Assembly (NCBI RefSeq): GCF_007679495.1
Contig: NZ_VEGP01000058.1
Location: 1 to 37,951 of the forward strand
Reading direction: 5' to 3'
DNA: 37,951 bases
Source of the DNA: Paenibacillus sp. 32O-W
GTDB lineage: Bacteria > Bacillota > Bacilli > Paenibacillales > NBRC-103111
Below the pieces are notes generated by a model. That model did no database searches. It saw only the letters and a list, made by a program, of their open reading frames with translations, and was not told where the DNA came from. The position numbers and the translations under genes were made by a program. Shown here one piece after another: positions 15,692 through 24,038 of this stretch (positions are counted from its first letter, which is position 1; every line of letters begins with the position of its first letter).

Positions 15692-16020
15692 TGTCCGTTA
15701 CCGCCCATGTCAAAAAATCCTCCCCCGAATGCGGGCTGCTCATTCCCTTCATGGCCCAGTATAATGCGCAAATTTCGGGCCAGCCCCATTTCAAGCTTGG
15801 TCATTCCACTCAGCAAATCAACCACCTGTTCATGAAATTCAAGAGAAAGCTTCACTTGGGATTCATGATCCTCTTCGAAATACGAAGGATGAATATGCTG
15901 ATTAATCCACTTTCTGGACTTTTCCGCTTCAACGGCCTTCGCTTCCAGCATTACCGAGATGTTATGCTGCATCTTGGCCGTAGAATCCAGCATATACAAG
16001 TAAGAGTCCGACCTCTCCAA
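15688..16020 (-). CDS. Small helical protein, second of three tandem paralogues
   Basis: This 110-residue protein of unknown function has a helical core with AKMQHNISVMLEAKAVEAE and a second helix pair (LSLEFHEQVVDLLSG, KLEMGLARNL). It ends in a Gly-rich tail. The start is TTG with AGGAGGGG about seven bases upstream. It overlaps the next gene by four bases. Its relation to the neighbours is judged by eye from the shared helix patterns. Confidence 0.65.
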   Translation of the reverse strand: MERSDSYLYMLDSTAKMQHNISVMLEAKAVEAEKSRKWINQHIHPSYFEEDHESQVKLSLEFHEQVVDLLSGMTKLEMGLARNLRIILGHEGNEQPAFGGGFFDMGGNGQ

Positions 16021-16040
16021 TACGCTCCCCTCCTTGGACC

Positions 16041-16328
16041 TTATTCCTCGCCCGCCGGTTCTATTTCTTTCATCACAACGGTTAAATTATCCGCGATAGC
16101 CTCCTGTAGATCAGCTAATATGTTAAGATAGGAGGTCAAATTTTTGGTTACTCCAAGAGAATGCTGGGTTACGGCCTCCACTCCCTGAAAATTCATCTGA
16201 ACATCGGGAATGGCCTCAATCACCTGAGCCATGTTGACCGTAATATAACGGGCAGATTCGATAATATCCGCCAGTTCTCCGTGTGATTTGGCCATATGCT
16301 CGATTATGGCGGTCACTCGAGATTGCAT
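16041..16328 (-). CDS. Small helical protein, first of three tandem paralogues
   Basis: This 95-residue protein of unknown function has an N-terminal AKSHGELADIIESARYI, a central region with VIEAIPDVQMNFQGVE and a C-terminal amphipathic helix SYLNILADLQEAIADNL followed by an acidic tail. AAGGGGGGA precedes the ATG. It lies 81 bp downstream of ugd in the same direction. A role linked to spore-surface sugar metabolism is inferred from position only. Confidence 0.65.
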   Translation of the reverse strand: MQSRVTAIIEHMAKSHGELADIIESARYITVNMAQVIEAIPDVQMNFQGVEAVTQHSLGVTKNLTSYLNILADLQEAIADNLTVVMKEIEPAGEE

Positions 16329-16409
16329 ACCGATCCCCCCTTATTCTCACACCATTATCTTATGATAGTACTTCTGTAAAGGTTAAACGACTTTTACGTA
16401 ACAACAGCC

Positions 16410-17789
16410 CTATTCCGACGAATCCCCAAGCCCGATTCCTTCATACTGAAAGCCCATCTCCCTTAATTGACCGGCATCCCATACATTCCGGGTATCCAGC
16501 AGATAGCTTCCCCTCATCCGGGAACGAATCTGCTCCCAATCCGGTTCGATGTACTCTTGCCAATGGGTTAGAAGGACGAGTGCATCCGAACGGTCCGCCG
16601 TTTCCTCTAACGATGTGCAGTACCGGACAGGCAAATCGGGGTTCACTCTCCGGAACATGGGAATGCCTTGGGGATCATGGGCTTTAATATCCGCCCCAAG
16701 CTCCGCCAGCTGCCGGATAATAGAAGCCGCCTGGGTTATCCGCGCGTCATCGGTATCCGGCTTGAAGGTCAAACCCAGGATCCCTACCGTCTTGCCGTAC
16801 AAACTTCTCAGCCGGCGGCGGATCTTGGCGACCACGTAACGATGCATCGCCTGATTGGCTTCTACGGCCGCTCGCACTACCGTCAGCTCGCAGCCATATT
16901 TGGCGCTCGTAGCCAGCAGCTCGGACGTATCCTTCGGGAAGCAGCTTCCACTCCACCCGCTGGATGCCTGCAGAAACCGGCTGCCGATCCGCGAATCCAA
17001 CCCCATTCCCCGCGCTACTTCCCTGACATTGGCTCCAAGCGCTTCGCAAACCTGGGCAATTTCGTTAATGTAGCTTATTTTCACCGCCAGGAAAGCGTTG
17101 GAGGCATATTTGATCAGCTCGGCGCTCCGCGGATCGGTCTCCATATATGCGCTCCGCGTCTTGTTCCGGGGATAATGATCCTTGAGGAAGGCCTGCAGGG
17201 CTTCGGGATAGCGTCGCTCTATGAATGGGAGATACAAGTCTCGCATTATTTCGCCCGACCGCCTGTCGCTCACCCCGACGACGATTCTTTCCGGATGGAA
17301 AACATCCTCAACGGCCAAGCCTTCGCGCAGAAATTCAGGATTGCTGACGACGGATACTTGCCTGCCTGCCTCCCATCCTTCGTCTTCCAGCAAGGAAACC
17401 GCAAGCCCTGCCGTACCTACGGGCACAGTCGATTTGTTCACAATCACCGTCAGCCTAGCGGGATCCAGATGCCGTGCAATGGAGGATACCGCTTGACGGT
17501 AATAAGTCAAATCGGCCGAGCCCCCGGGAGCCGCGGGAGTTCCGACGCAGATAAACACAGCATCGGCCTCCCGGACGGCTTCATAGGACATCGAGGAGAA
17601 CAATGTCCTCCCTGCTGTCATCTTTATCAATTCCCCCAGCCCCGGCTCATAGATCGGGCTGTTTCCCAAGGCTATCTGTTCGACCTTCATCCGGTCCATA
17701 TCCACAACCGTTGTCTTGTAACCTAACGCCGCTAATGCAGCCGCAGTTACGCTGCCCACATAACCGGCTCCGATGCAGACTATCTTCAT
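16410..17789 (-). CDS. ugd: UDP-glucose 6-dehydrogenase (UDP-glucose/GDP-mannose dehydrogenase family)
   Basis: The 459-residue enzyme oxidises UDP-glucose to UDP-glucuronate with two NAD+. The N-terminal GAGYVGSVTAAALAALGY binds NAD. VFICVGTP, NKSTVPVGT and SNPEFLREG are typical. The catalytic Cys lies in GWSGSCFPKD (about residue 280), where the usual GG is SG. The C-terminal domain has GLTFKPDTDDAR. The start overlaps the stop of the UDP-glucuronate decarboxylase gene by four bases. With galU and the decarboxylase it completes glucose-1-phosphate to UDP-xylose. GDP-mannose as substrate cannot be formally excluded but the neighbours argue for UDP-glucose. Confidence 0.93.
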   Translation of the reverse strand: MKIVCIGAGYVGSVTAAALAALGYKTTVVDMDRMKVEQIALGNSPIYEPGLGELIKMTAGRTLFSSMSYEAVREADAVFICVGTPAAPGGSADLTYYRQAVSSIARHLDPARLTVIVNKSTVPVGTAGLAVSLLEDEGWEAGRQVSVVSNPEFLREGLAVEDVFHPERIVVGVSDRRSGEIMRDLYLPFIERRYPEALQAFLKDHYPRNKTRSAYMETDPRSAELIKYASNAFLAVKISYINEIAQVCEALGANVREVARGMGLDSRIGSRFLQASSGWSGSCFPKDTSELLATSAKYGCELTVVRAAVEANQAMHRYVVAKIRRRLRSLYGKTVGILGLTFKPDTDDARITQAASIIRQLAELGADIKAHDPQGIPMFRRVNPDLPVRYCTSLEETADRSDALVLLTHWQEYIEPDWEQIRSRMRGSYLLDTRNVWDAGQLREMGFQYEGIGLGDSSE

Positions 17790-18751
17790 TCCGCTCCCTC
17801 CTTGGACAGGACAGAGCGATAAGCGGCGATCGTCCGTCTGAGGCCTTCTTCTAATGTGACGCTCGGCCTCCAGTTCAACAGCTTAATCGCCTTATCGATA
17901 CGGGGATTTCGCTGCTTCGGATCGTCCTTCGGAAGCGGCCGGAAGATAATCGGACTATCCGATCCCGCCAGCTTCCGAATCAGCCGGGCCAAATCGAGAA
18001 TGGAAATCTCCCCGGGATTTCCAAGATTTATGACCTCTCCATCGGCCGCAGCCTCCCTCATCATGGAACGAAGCCCGCGAATCGTATCATCTATATAACA
18101 GAAGGAGCGGGTCTGACTGCCATCCCCGTATACCGTCATCGGCTGTGAGGTCAGCGCCTGCGTAACCAGGTTGGAAATTACCCTTCCGTCATCGTTACGC
18201 AGAGCGGCCGAATAAGTATTGAATAGCCGGGCGATGGCAACCCGAACTCCCCATCTCGAATAATACTCATAACAGTACACTTCCCCCAGCCGCTTCGATT
18301 CGTCATAACAGGCTCTGGGACCCATGGTCGTCACATGCCCGCGGTATTCCTCGGATTGGGGATGAACCTCGGGATCCCCATAAACCTCGCTTGTACTCGT
18401 GTACAGCAGCTTGGCGTTCCAAGTTCGTGCGAAATCGAGCATCCGTTTCGTTCCCAGCGTATTTGCGGCAATTGTCTCCAACGGATAAGCTTGATAGAAT
18501 CGGGGAGATGCAGGGGAGGCCAAATGATAAATCTCCTCTACCCCCTGCACGTTCTCAAGGTCGGCCATTTCCGGCGAAGACACATCCGCATTAATAAACT
18601 GGAAGGACGGATGCGCCTCCAGCTCCTGCAGACGTTCCCTTAGACCGGTGCTCAAATTATCGATGGCTATCACCTGATACCCTTCCCGGATCAATTGCCG
18701 GGTAAGCTCCGAGCCCAGGAAGCCTGCCGCTCCCGTTACGACTGCTTTCAT
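17786..18751 (-). CDS. UDP-glucuronate decarboxylase (UDP-xylose synthase), extended SDR
   Basis: The 321-residue NAD-dependent SDR has GAAGFLGSEL near the N-terminus. It carries the decarboxylase-type signatures YHLASPASPRFY, TSTSEVYGDPEVHPQ.E and GPRACYDESKR, with the YxxxK pair near residues 149-153, followed by RLFNTY and DDGRVISNLV. These separate UXS from ordinary 4-epimerases. It converts UDP-glucuronate to UDP-xylose with release of CO2. No N-terminal membrane anchor is present, so it is cytosolic. Both ends overlap their neighbours (galU and ugd) by four bases, which shows tight coupling of the pathway. Confidence 0.88.
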   Translation of the reverse strand: MKAVVTGAAGFLGSELTRQLIREGYQVIAIDNLSTGLRERLQELEAHPSFQFINADVSSPEMADLENVQGVEEIYHLASPASPRFYQAYPLETIAANTLGTKRMLDFARTWNAKLLYTSTSEVYGDPEVHPQSEEYRGHVTTMGPRACYDESKRLGEVYCYEYYSRWGVRVAIARLFNTYSAALRNDDGRVISNLVTQALTSQPMTVYGDGSQTRSFCYIDDTIRGLRSMMREAAADGEVINLGNPGEISILDLARLIRKLAGSDSPIIFRPLPKDDPKQRNPRIDKAIKLLNWRPSVTLEEGLRRTIAAYRSVLSKEGAE

Positions 18752-19653
18752 CCGTTCTCCCCTCTTCCGTCGCCTTCTTCCTCCGTCTGCAGAACGAACC
18801 TGCGCAGAAAATGGCGGAATTCCGTTCCAAGCAGCTCCCTGCGGGCGGCAAACTCCACCGTTGCCTTCAGAAATCCAAGTTTATCCCCGACGTCAAACAA
18901 TCTTCCTTCGTATTGATAAGCTAGTAACGTATGATGCTTCGCCAGCATCTGCAGCGCATCGGTTAACTGAATTTCTCCCCCTGCATCTCTCTGGGTTCGT
19001 TCCAGAATTGGAAAAATGTCCGGCTCCAAAATATATCTTCCCGAGATGGCCAAATTCGTCGGCGGATTCTCCATGGGCTTCTCCACCAAGCGATCTACCG
19101 AATAGAGGCGTTCCCCGCACTGTGTTCCGTCTATGATCCCGTACTTCTCCGTTTCCGATGGCAGGACCTGCTCCACTCCCAGACAGGAATGTCCGTGCTG
19201 CTCATACACATCGATCAACTGCTTCAGGCACGGAACCGGTGCATCTATGATCATATCTCCCAGCAGGACCGCGAACGGCTCATCCCCGATAAATTTCCGC
19301 GCACACCATATGGCATGCCCAAGACCAACTGCCTCCCTCTGCCTGACATAATGGAGGTCCGCTAATTGTGCTACTTCCCTTACTTTATGCAATAACGAAT
19401 CCTTGCCGCGCTCCGCCAGCAGAAGCTCCAGCTCCAGATTACGGTCGAAATGATCCTCAATGGAACGCTTGCTCTTGCCCGTCACAACGATAATATCCTG
19501 GATGCCGGAGGCCGCCGCTTCCTCAATAATATATTGAATAGCCGGCTTATCGACGATCGGCAGCATCTCCTTGGGCATCGCTATCGTGGCCGGAAGAAAA
19601 CGGGTCCCGAGACCCGCCGCCGGAATGACCGCTTTGCGGACCATGGCTCCCAC
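18748..19653 (-). CDS. galU: UTP-glucose-1-phosphate uridylyltransferase
   Basis: The roughly 302-residue nucleotidyltransferase makes UDP-glucose from glucose-1-phosphate and UTP. The N-terminal AVIPAAGLGTRFLPAT and PKEMLPIVDKPAIQYIIEEA are diagnostic for GalU, followed by VTGKSKRSIEDHFD, LGDMIIDAP and VEKP. The best start is GTG at 19653, eight bases after AGGAGGG. ATG at 19644 is an alternative, and an earlier GTG at 19671 overlaps the ribosome site. A second chromosomal galU is common in bacilli, so this copy may be dedicated to the sporulation glycan. Confidence 0.94.
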   Translation of the reverse strand: MGAMVRKAVIPAAGLGTRFLPATIAMPKEMLPIVDKPAIQYIIEEAAASGIQDIIVVTGKSKRSIEDHFDRNLELELLLAERGKDSLLHKVREVAQLADLHYVRQREAVGLGHAIWCARKFIGDEPFAVLLGDMIIDAPVPCLKQLIDVYEQHGHSCLGVEQVLPSETEKYGIIDGTQCGERLYSVDRLVEKPMENPPTNLAISGRYILEPDIFPILERTQRDAGGEIQLTDALQMLAKHHTLLAYQYEGRLFDVGDKLGFLKATVEFAARRELLGTEFRHFLRRFVLQTEEEGDGRGENG

Positions 19654-19684
19654 AGCTTCATCCCTCCTCACAATCCGTAATCAA

Positions 19685-20284
19685 TCAATTCCATACAGTC
19701 GACAACAATATGGCTCCGCGGGCATCCGTTTCATAGAACGGATTGAACACTTGACGGTATTGGGGAAAATTCGTCAGGATCATGCCAATCGGGTGGGCCA
19801 GATGGGGAAACTGCTTCACATCATCCATCGCAATATATGGAATTCCGAGCCGGACCGCATGGAATAGATCATTGTACGCCGTATCTTCATCATGGCCTCC
19901 ATCAATCCAGGCGAAGCCGATTCCAGGCTGATGAAACGAAGGCAGGGTAACCCTGGTGTCTCCGAATGTAAAATGAACCCGCACATTGGATTGATGCTGG
20001 TTGATCAGATGAACGCAATCCTGGGATTGAGGATTCATATCAAAAGTAAAAATCTCGACCTGACTTACCAAATGCGATAGAACATAAGAAAAATACCCTT
20101 TGTTCGTTCCCGTTTCCAGCACTCTCCGAGGGTTTGCCTTCGCCAGAGCATACCGCAGAAATTGCACCTGGGACTCGGCTGTTGCGGGATCGTTATATTC
20201 AAGCAGATTTCCTTCCAGTATCGAAGCCTGATTGGCCAGCAAATGATATAGAGGCTGCGCCTTCATGTAATCGACTAAACCCAA
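19685..20284 (-). CDS. Class I SAM methyltransferase (Methyltransf_24-like)
   Basis: This 199-residue protein has a SAM-binding core RVLETGTNKGYFSYVLSHL (about residues 54-72), an acidic FTFDMN strand end and the pattern WIDGGHDEDTAYNDL. The last is seen in the methyltransferase-24/cephalosporin-hydroxylase-like group, whose His and Asp residues can bind a metal. It probably O-methylates a sugar or other small acceptor (inference). The start is TTG with AGGGGAG eight bases upstream. Its place between glycosyltransferases and galU suggests that a surface glycan is methylated. Confidence 0.78.
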   Translation of the reverse strand: MGLVDYMKAQPLYHLLANQASILEGNLLEYNDPATAESQVQFLRYALAKANPRRVLETGTNKGYFSYVLSHLVSQVEIFTFDMNPQSQDCVHLINQHQSNVRVHFTFGDTRVTLPSFHQPGIGFAWIDGGHDEDTAYNDLFHAVRLGIPYIAMDDVKQFPHLAHPIGMILTNFPQYRQVFNPFYETDARGAILLSTVWN

Positions 20285-20414
20285 AAGGACTCTCCCCTCT
20301 CTTATAAATAGAAGCGGTACATTCGGACTTCATTGTGCATAAAAGAGCCGGCTGGAGAAGGTCCTCTGTACAGACGGACACCCGACCTTCGGCCTGAATG
20401 GCATTCTCTGCCTG

Positions 20415-21539
20415 TCAGCCGGCCCTTCTCCTCCGGCTTCGCCGCATCCTCCTTCGCCCGGACATCGCGGCCGCTCCCGCCTTCCTCGTCGAGCGTACCG
20501 AACGGACTCTTCCCTTGCCGCTTCTCCGCGCCTGTCTCCGGGAAATGCCCGCCCGACGGATTCTTCGTCTTCGCCGACGCAGTTTTCTCTTGGCGAGCCG
20601 CGTAACCGGGCTTTCCAGAACGGGAGGAGCACCGGCATCGGCAGCAGGCCCGGAATCGGGCTCCGGAAGATAGAACTGCTGCTCCATGGTATACTGATCC
20701 GCCTGGGAGTCCGCCATAATAAACGGCGGATGAACGAGCGGAAAGCTCATCGGCACCAGCGGCAGATGCGCAAGCGCGCTATCCGCATCATGCGCATAAG
20801 TGGAACTTCGGCCGAACCCGATGTTGGTTACCAGGTTCGCATTGGGCATCACACTCAGCCCGTTTTGCAGCCAACAGGACAAATTCCACTTGTAATCCCA
20901 CGACAATACATGCTTGCCGTCCAGGTGGTCCTGATACATCTTATGGAAGAAACGGATGGCATTCGGATCGCTCGTCACACTTTGCAGCCAGCCGTTACGG
21001 CTGATCTCCGGCCACAGGCGGAGGGAGTCATCGTAGTGGTTCCAGGCCCTGCGCCAGGTCGCCCAGCCCCAGATATGAAACAAGCGGGAAAAATAATAAC
21101 TGGCTTCAAGCCGGCCGCGGCCCTTCTGAAAATTGTTGCCGGAGATCATCATAATCCGCTCATCATTCCTGTACCGGTTCAGCAATTCCTGACAGAACGG
21201 AAAAAAAGTCGGATGCGGAAGACAGTCATCCTCCAGAATGATCGCTTCTTCCACCTGACTGAACACCCAGTTTAAGCCAGATGTTATCCGCTGATTCAAC
21301 CCCAAATTAACCGGGGAAAACAAGGTCGATACTTCACATGGCCAATCCACCCTACTGACAACAGCGCGAGTTGCGGAGCATAACTCCGCTTCGCCCGGCT
21401 GGTCAGGACGGGGACCGTCGGCGATCAGAAACAGCTTCGTCGGTCTGGCTGACCGTATGGCGTTGAAAACCTGTTCAGTAACATCCGGTCTTTTAAAAAT
21501 AAACAGGACTACGGGAACGGTAAGTCGGGACATGTTCAT
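20415..21539 (-). CDS. GT-A glycosyltransferase with a 58-residue Arg-rich C-terminal tail
   Basis: Residues 1 to about 300 form a GT-A-type transferase: PVVLFIFKRPDVTEQVFNAI at the N-terminus, the nucleotide/metal motif ILEDDCLPHP (about 101-110) and HIWGWATWRRAW, which is typical of bacterial family-2-like transferases acting on surface glycans. Residues 317-374 are extraordinarily basic: 30 of 58 are Arg or Lys, with blocks such as KLRRRRRRIRR and RRRMRRSRRRR. The tail stays in frame to the stop and does not look like a shifted reading of another gene, because similar Arg-rich blocks occur in other cluster proteins. GGGGAGG precedes the ATG. It probably builds a spore-surface glycan; the tail may bind coat proteins or anionic polymer (inference). 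Confidence 0.83.
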   Translation of the reverse strand: MNMSRLTVPVVLFIFKRPDVTEQVFNAIRSARPTKLFLIADGPRPDQPGEAELCSATRAVVSRVDWPCEVSTLFSPVNLGLNQRITSGLNWVFSQVEEAIILEDDCLPHPTFFPFCQELLNRYRNDERIMMISGNNFQKGRGRLEASYYFSRLFHIWGWATWRRAWNHYDDSLRLWPEISRNGWLQSVTSDPNAIRFFHKMYQDHLDGKHVLSWDYKWNLSCWLQNGLSVMPNANLVTNIGFGRSSTYAHDADSALAHLPLVPMSFPLVHPPFIMADSQADQYTMEQQFYLPEPDSGPAADAGAPPVLESPVTRLAKRKLRRRRRRIRRAGISRRQARRSGKGRVRSVRSTRKAGAAAMSGRRRMRRSRRRRAG

Positions 21540-21613
21540 TTCATCGCCTCCCCATGGTTGAAAGTGAAGGCATCCTGCTGATGCCGTTTGGAAGATCCTT
21601 CAGCATCGGGAAA

Positions 21614-21640
21614 TCAGGTGGAGATTCTCGCTCCACCTGA
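21614..21640. other. Perfect 10-bp inverted repeat in the gap between two glycosyltransferase genes
   Basis: TCAGGTGGAG and CTCCACCTGA flank a 7-base loop. There is no T-tract. It lies in a 207-bp non-coding gap inside an otherwise tightly packed operon, so it may act in mRNA processing, attenuation or stability. Confidence 0.6.
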
Positions 21641-21746
21641 CGCTTAGCTCCTGAGCTGCGGAGCTTCCCTGGTGAGGCGGCAGGACAAGATTCCAAAAGA
21701 CAAGGTCTCTTTCTGCTTGCCGCCGGAAGCATTTTTCGAAGGGGAT

Positions 21747-23060
21747 TCAAAGAACATGGAGCTGCTGTAATCTTTGCCTGATTCTCTGGCCAACAGCAGC
21801 CGGAGAATATTGGCTGTAGATCGTATGGGCTCCCTGAACGGATATCATTTGATAGTAAGGGTGATCGTCTACCAGCCGGCGCATATAATGCGCTGCCTGT
21901 TCGATATCCGGATCGGCCCACACCTGATAAGCCTTGTACGGGCCGTAATCTTGCCCGACCGGGATCAGCCGGTATTGGACGGGGCAAGAATTGTCATGGT
22001 TCATAAAATCGACATTGCCCGAATAATAGGTTCCGATAACGGGCTTGCCGAGGAACATCGCTTCAGCCAGCGGCAGGCCGAACCCTTCGGAACGGTGGAG
22101 GGAAACGTAACTGTGCGTCAAACTGAACAAGGCATTGATCTCTCTCCGGTCCAGCACCCGCTCCATCAGATGAATGTTCGGCCATCCTTCCGCCGCCCCT
22201 CTGAGCTTCGCCAATTCGATCCCCGCGCTGGAAATGATATCGGCATGCGGATTGTTGACCTTGATGACCAGCCCCACCCGCGGATCATTCCGATCGAACG
22301 CCCGCTTGAACGCCTCTATCGCTGCAAGAGGATTTTTCCTCTCGGCGAAGCTGAACGTATCGTACATAGACAGGAACAGGAAGCGATCATGCGGCAGTCC
22401 GAAATGGGCGCGTGTCAGTTCATTCGGAACCCTCACCTCGATCGAATGGGGAATGTGGACGACCGATACGGGTGATTTCTGGGCAATGGACTGCAGTACG
22501 AACTGGGACGGTGCCCATACTTCATGAACAAGCCGGAAGCTGTCGCACCATTCGTTGGGGAAGTCGGACAGCTCCCAGTGCCAAACCCCGATGTTCAAAT
22601 GGTTATGAAAGACTTGCCCGTTATGCATCTGGTACGGCTTGAGAAAATCCGCGTTCATATGGAGCACGTTGACTCTAAAGACAGGCTCGCTCATTTCCTT
22701 ATGCATCCACGATAAATCCGACGTCCGCGAAGGAGATCCCGGAATCTCGATGATGCCGAAAGGAACCTCTGCGGCCGTCAACGCCCGGGCGGCCGCTCGC
22801 AGGCTCTCTCCGATTCCGCTCTCCGCCCTTCCCGTGCCGATCAGATTGACGCCGGCAGGCAGTATAGGCAGCCGATGGCGGCGAACACGGATCCTCCTGC
22901 GATGCCCGGACGCCAAGCCTCTGCGCCTTCTGCCGATCAGAAGGCGCCTTCCTTTGCCGGATCCGGCAATGGATCGGCGAATGATATTCCTTCTGCGCCG
23001 CTTCCGCTTAAGGCGAGTACGGCGTCCTGCCGACCATTTTCTTGGCTTCAGGATAGCCAT
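21747..23060 (-). CDS. GT4 glycosyltransferase with an Arg-rich N-terminal extension
   Basis: The 437-residue protein starts with about 63 residues of which 29 are Arg or Lys (LKRKRRRRNIIRR, IGRRRRG, HRRRIRVRRHR). A GT-B glycosyltransferase follows. Its first Rossmann half opens with GVNLIGTGRAESGIGESLRAAARAL. Its second half contains SLHRSEGFGLPLAEAMFLGKPVIGT near 322-345, with the E-x7-E motif of retaining family-4 transferases. The nucleotide sugar could be GDP-mannose or its 6-deoxy derivative, given the two genes just upstream. AAAGGAG lies 11 bases before the ATG. The basic extension resembles that at the C-terminus of the next transferase. Confidence 0.87.
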   Translation of the reverse strand: MAILKPRKWSAGRRTRLKRKRRRRNIIRRSIAGSGKGRRLLIGRRRRGLASGHRRRIRVRRHRLPILPAGVNLIGTGRAESGIGESLRAAARALTAAEVPFGIIEIPGSPSRTSDLSWMHKEMSEPVFRVNVLHMNADFLKPYQMHNGQVFHNHLNIGVWHWELSDFPNEWCDSFRLVHEVWAPSQFVLQSIAQKSPVSVVHIPHSIEVRVPNELTRAHFGLPHDRFLFLSMYDTFSFAERKNPLAAIEAFKRAFDRNDPRVGLVIKVNNPHADIISSAGIELAKLRGAAEGWPNIHLMERVLDRREINALFSLTHSYVSLHRSEGFGLPLAEAMFLGKPVIGTYYSGNVDFMNHDNSCPVQYRLIPVGQDYGPYKAYQVWADPDIEQAAHYMRRLVDDHPYYQMISVQGAHTIYSQYSPAAVGQRIRQRLQQLHVL

Positions 23061-23090
23061 TCCGACTCTCTCTCCTTTCTACGATCGCTC

Positions 23091-24038
23091 TTAAACACGC
23101 TCGCGCCAGTAATTTAACAGGTCTTCCATCGTTTGCTCGAACGGAATTTCCGGCTTCCATCCGGTGGCCTGATGGAATTTACTGTAATCCCCAAGCAAAA
23201 TTTCGACATCCGATGGACGCAGCCGCTCGGGGTCCTGCTGAACGGTAATTTCCTTATTACTGAAGGAAAGCAGAAGATTCAGCATCTCGCGTATGGTGCA
23301 GCATTTGCCCGAAGCGATATTGTAGGTCTCCCCGGGTGTTCCTTTCTCCAAAGCGAGCCAATAAGCCCGGACGACATCGCGAACATCGGTAAAATCCCGC
23401 TTCGCTTCCAGATTGCCGACCATAAGTACCGGAGGCTTGATGCCTTTCTCGATTTCCGCAATTTGCTTGGCAAAATTCGAGGTTACGAAATTTTCTCCGC
23501 GGCGCGGTCCGGTATGGTTGAAGGTACGGGTCGGGATTACCTTCAGCCCGTAGCTTTTGTGGTATTGATAGCCCAAATATTCCTGGGCTACTTTGCTTAC
23601 AGCATAAGGGCTTAGCGGGCGGAGCGGATTCGTTTCCTTGATCGGCACCTCGTCAGGCTCCACATGCCCGTATTCCTCGCTGGAGCAGGCAATCTGAATT
23701 TTGCAGTCCAGATCATGCTTGCGCACCGCTTCAAAGATATTCACCTGTCCGGCCACATTATTGTGGATCGTATCCACAGGCGAATTCCATGAGGTCGGAA
23801 CAAAGCTTTGTGCGGCCAGATGAAAAATAAGATCCGGCTTAACCTTCGCGAGCAAGGATTCCACCGAAAAAGGATCCCTCAATTCACACTCGACCAATTG
23901 AATATCTTTAAGATGACGGATATGGTCCATTCGGCTGCGATTGCGTATCGTTCCCGTCACCTCCACCTGCTTGCCGAGCAAATACTCGGCCAAGTGGCTT
24001 CCTACAAATCCCGATATTCCAGTAATCAATGCCTTCAT
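23091..24038 (-). CDS. GDP-mannose 4,6-dehydratase or GDP-4-keto-6-deoxymannose reductase (extended SDR)
   Basis: The 315-residue SDR starts MKALITGISGFVGSHLAEYLL. It has HLAAQSFVPTSW, the catalytic SSEEYG and SPYAVSK (Tyr and Lys), then RTFNHTGPRRGENFV, VGNLEAKRDFTDVRDVVRAYW and a C-terminal TGWKPEIPFEQT. These features are common to Gmd and to its partner reductase Rmd. Several segments are strikingly close to Rmd of Aneurinibacillus as I recall it, so the direction of the assignment is open. Either enzyme leads to a GDP-6-deoxyhexose such as GDP-rhamnose. ATG 24038 has AAGGAGG ten bases upstream and overlaps the manC stop (ATGA). An upstream GTG would add 12 artefactual residues. Confidence 0.88.
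   Translation of the reverse strand: MKALITGISGFVGSHLAEYLLGKQVEVTGTIRNRSRMDHIRHLKDIQLVECELRDPFSVESLLAKVKPDLIFHLAAQSFVPTSWNSPVDTIHNNVAGQVNIFEAVRKHDLDCKIQIACSSEEYGHVEPDEVPIKETNPLRPLSPYAVSKVAQEYLGYQYHKSYGLKVIPTRTFNHTGPRRGENFVTSNFAKQIAEIEKGIKPPVLMVGNLEAKRDFTDVRDVVRAYWLALEKGTPGETYNIASGKCCTIREMLNLLLSFSNKEITVQQDPERLRPSDVEILLGDYSKFHQATGWKPEIPFEQTMEDLLNYWRERV

Noticed and set aside
16668-17726. Long plus-strand open frame opposite ugd
   Set aside because: It is antisense to a well-supported UDP-glucose dehydrogenase and has no recognisable motif.
20415-20590. Arg-rich tail of the transferase considered as a frameshift artefact
   Set aside because: Other frames give no continuation of a glycosyltransferase domain, the core domain is already complete, and similar Arg-rich blocks occur in neighbouring genes.
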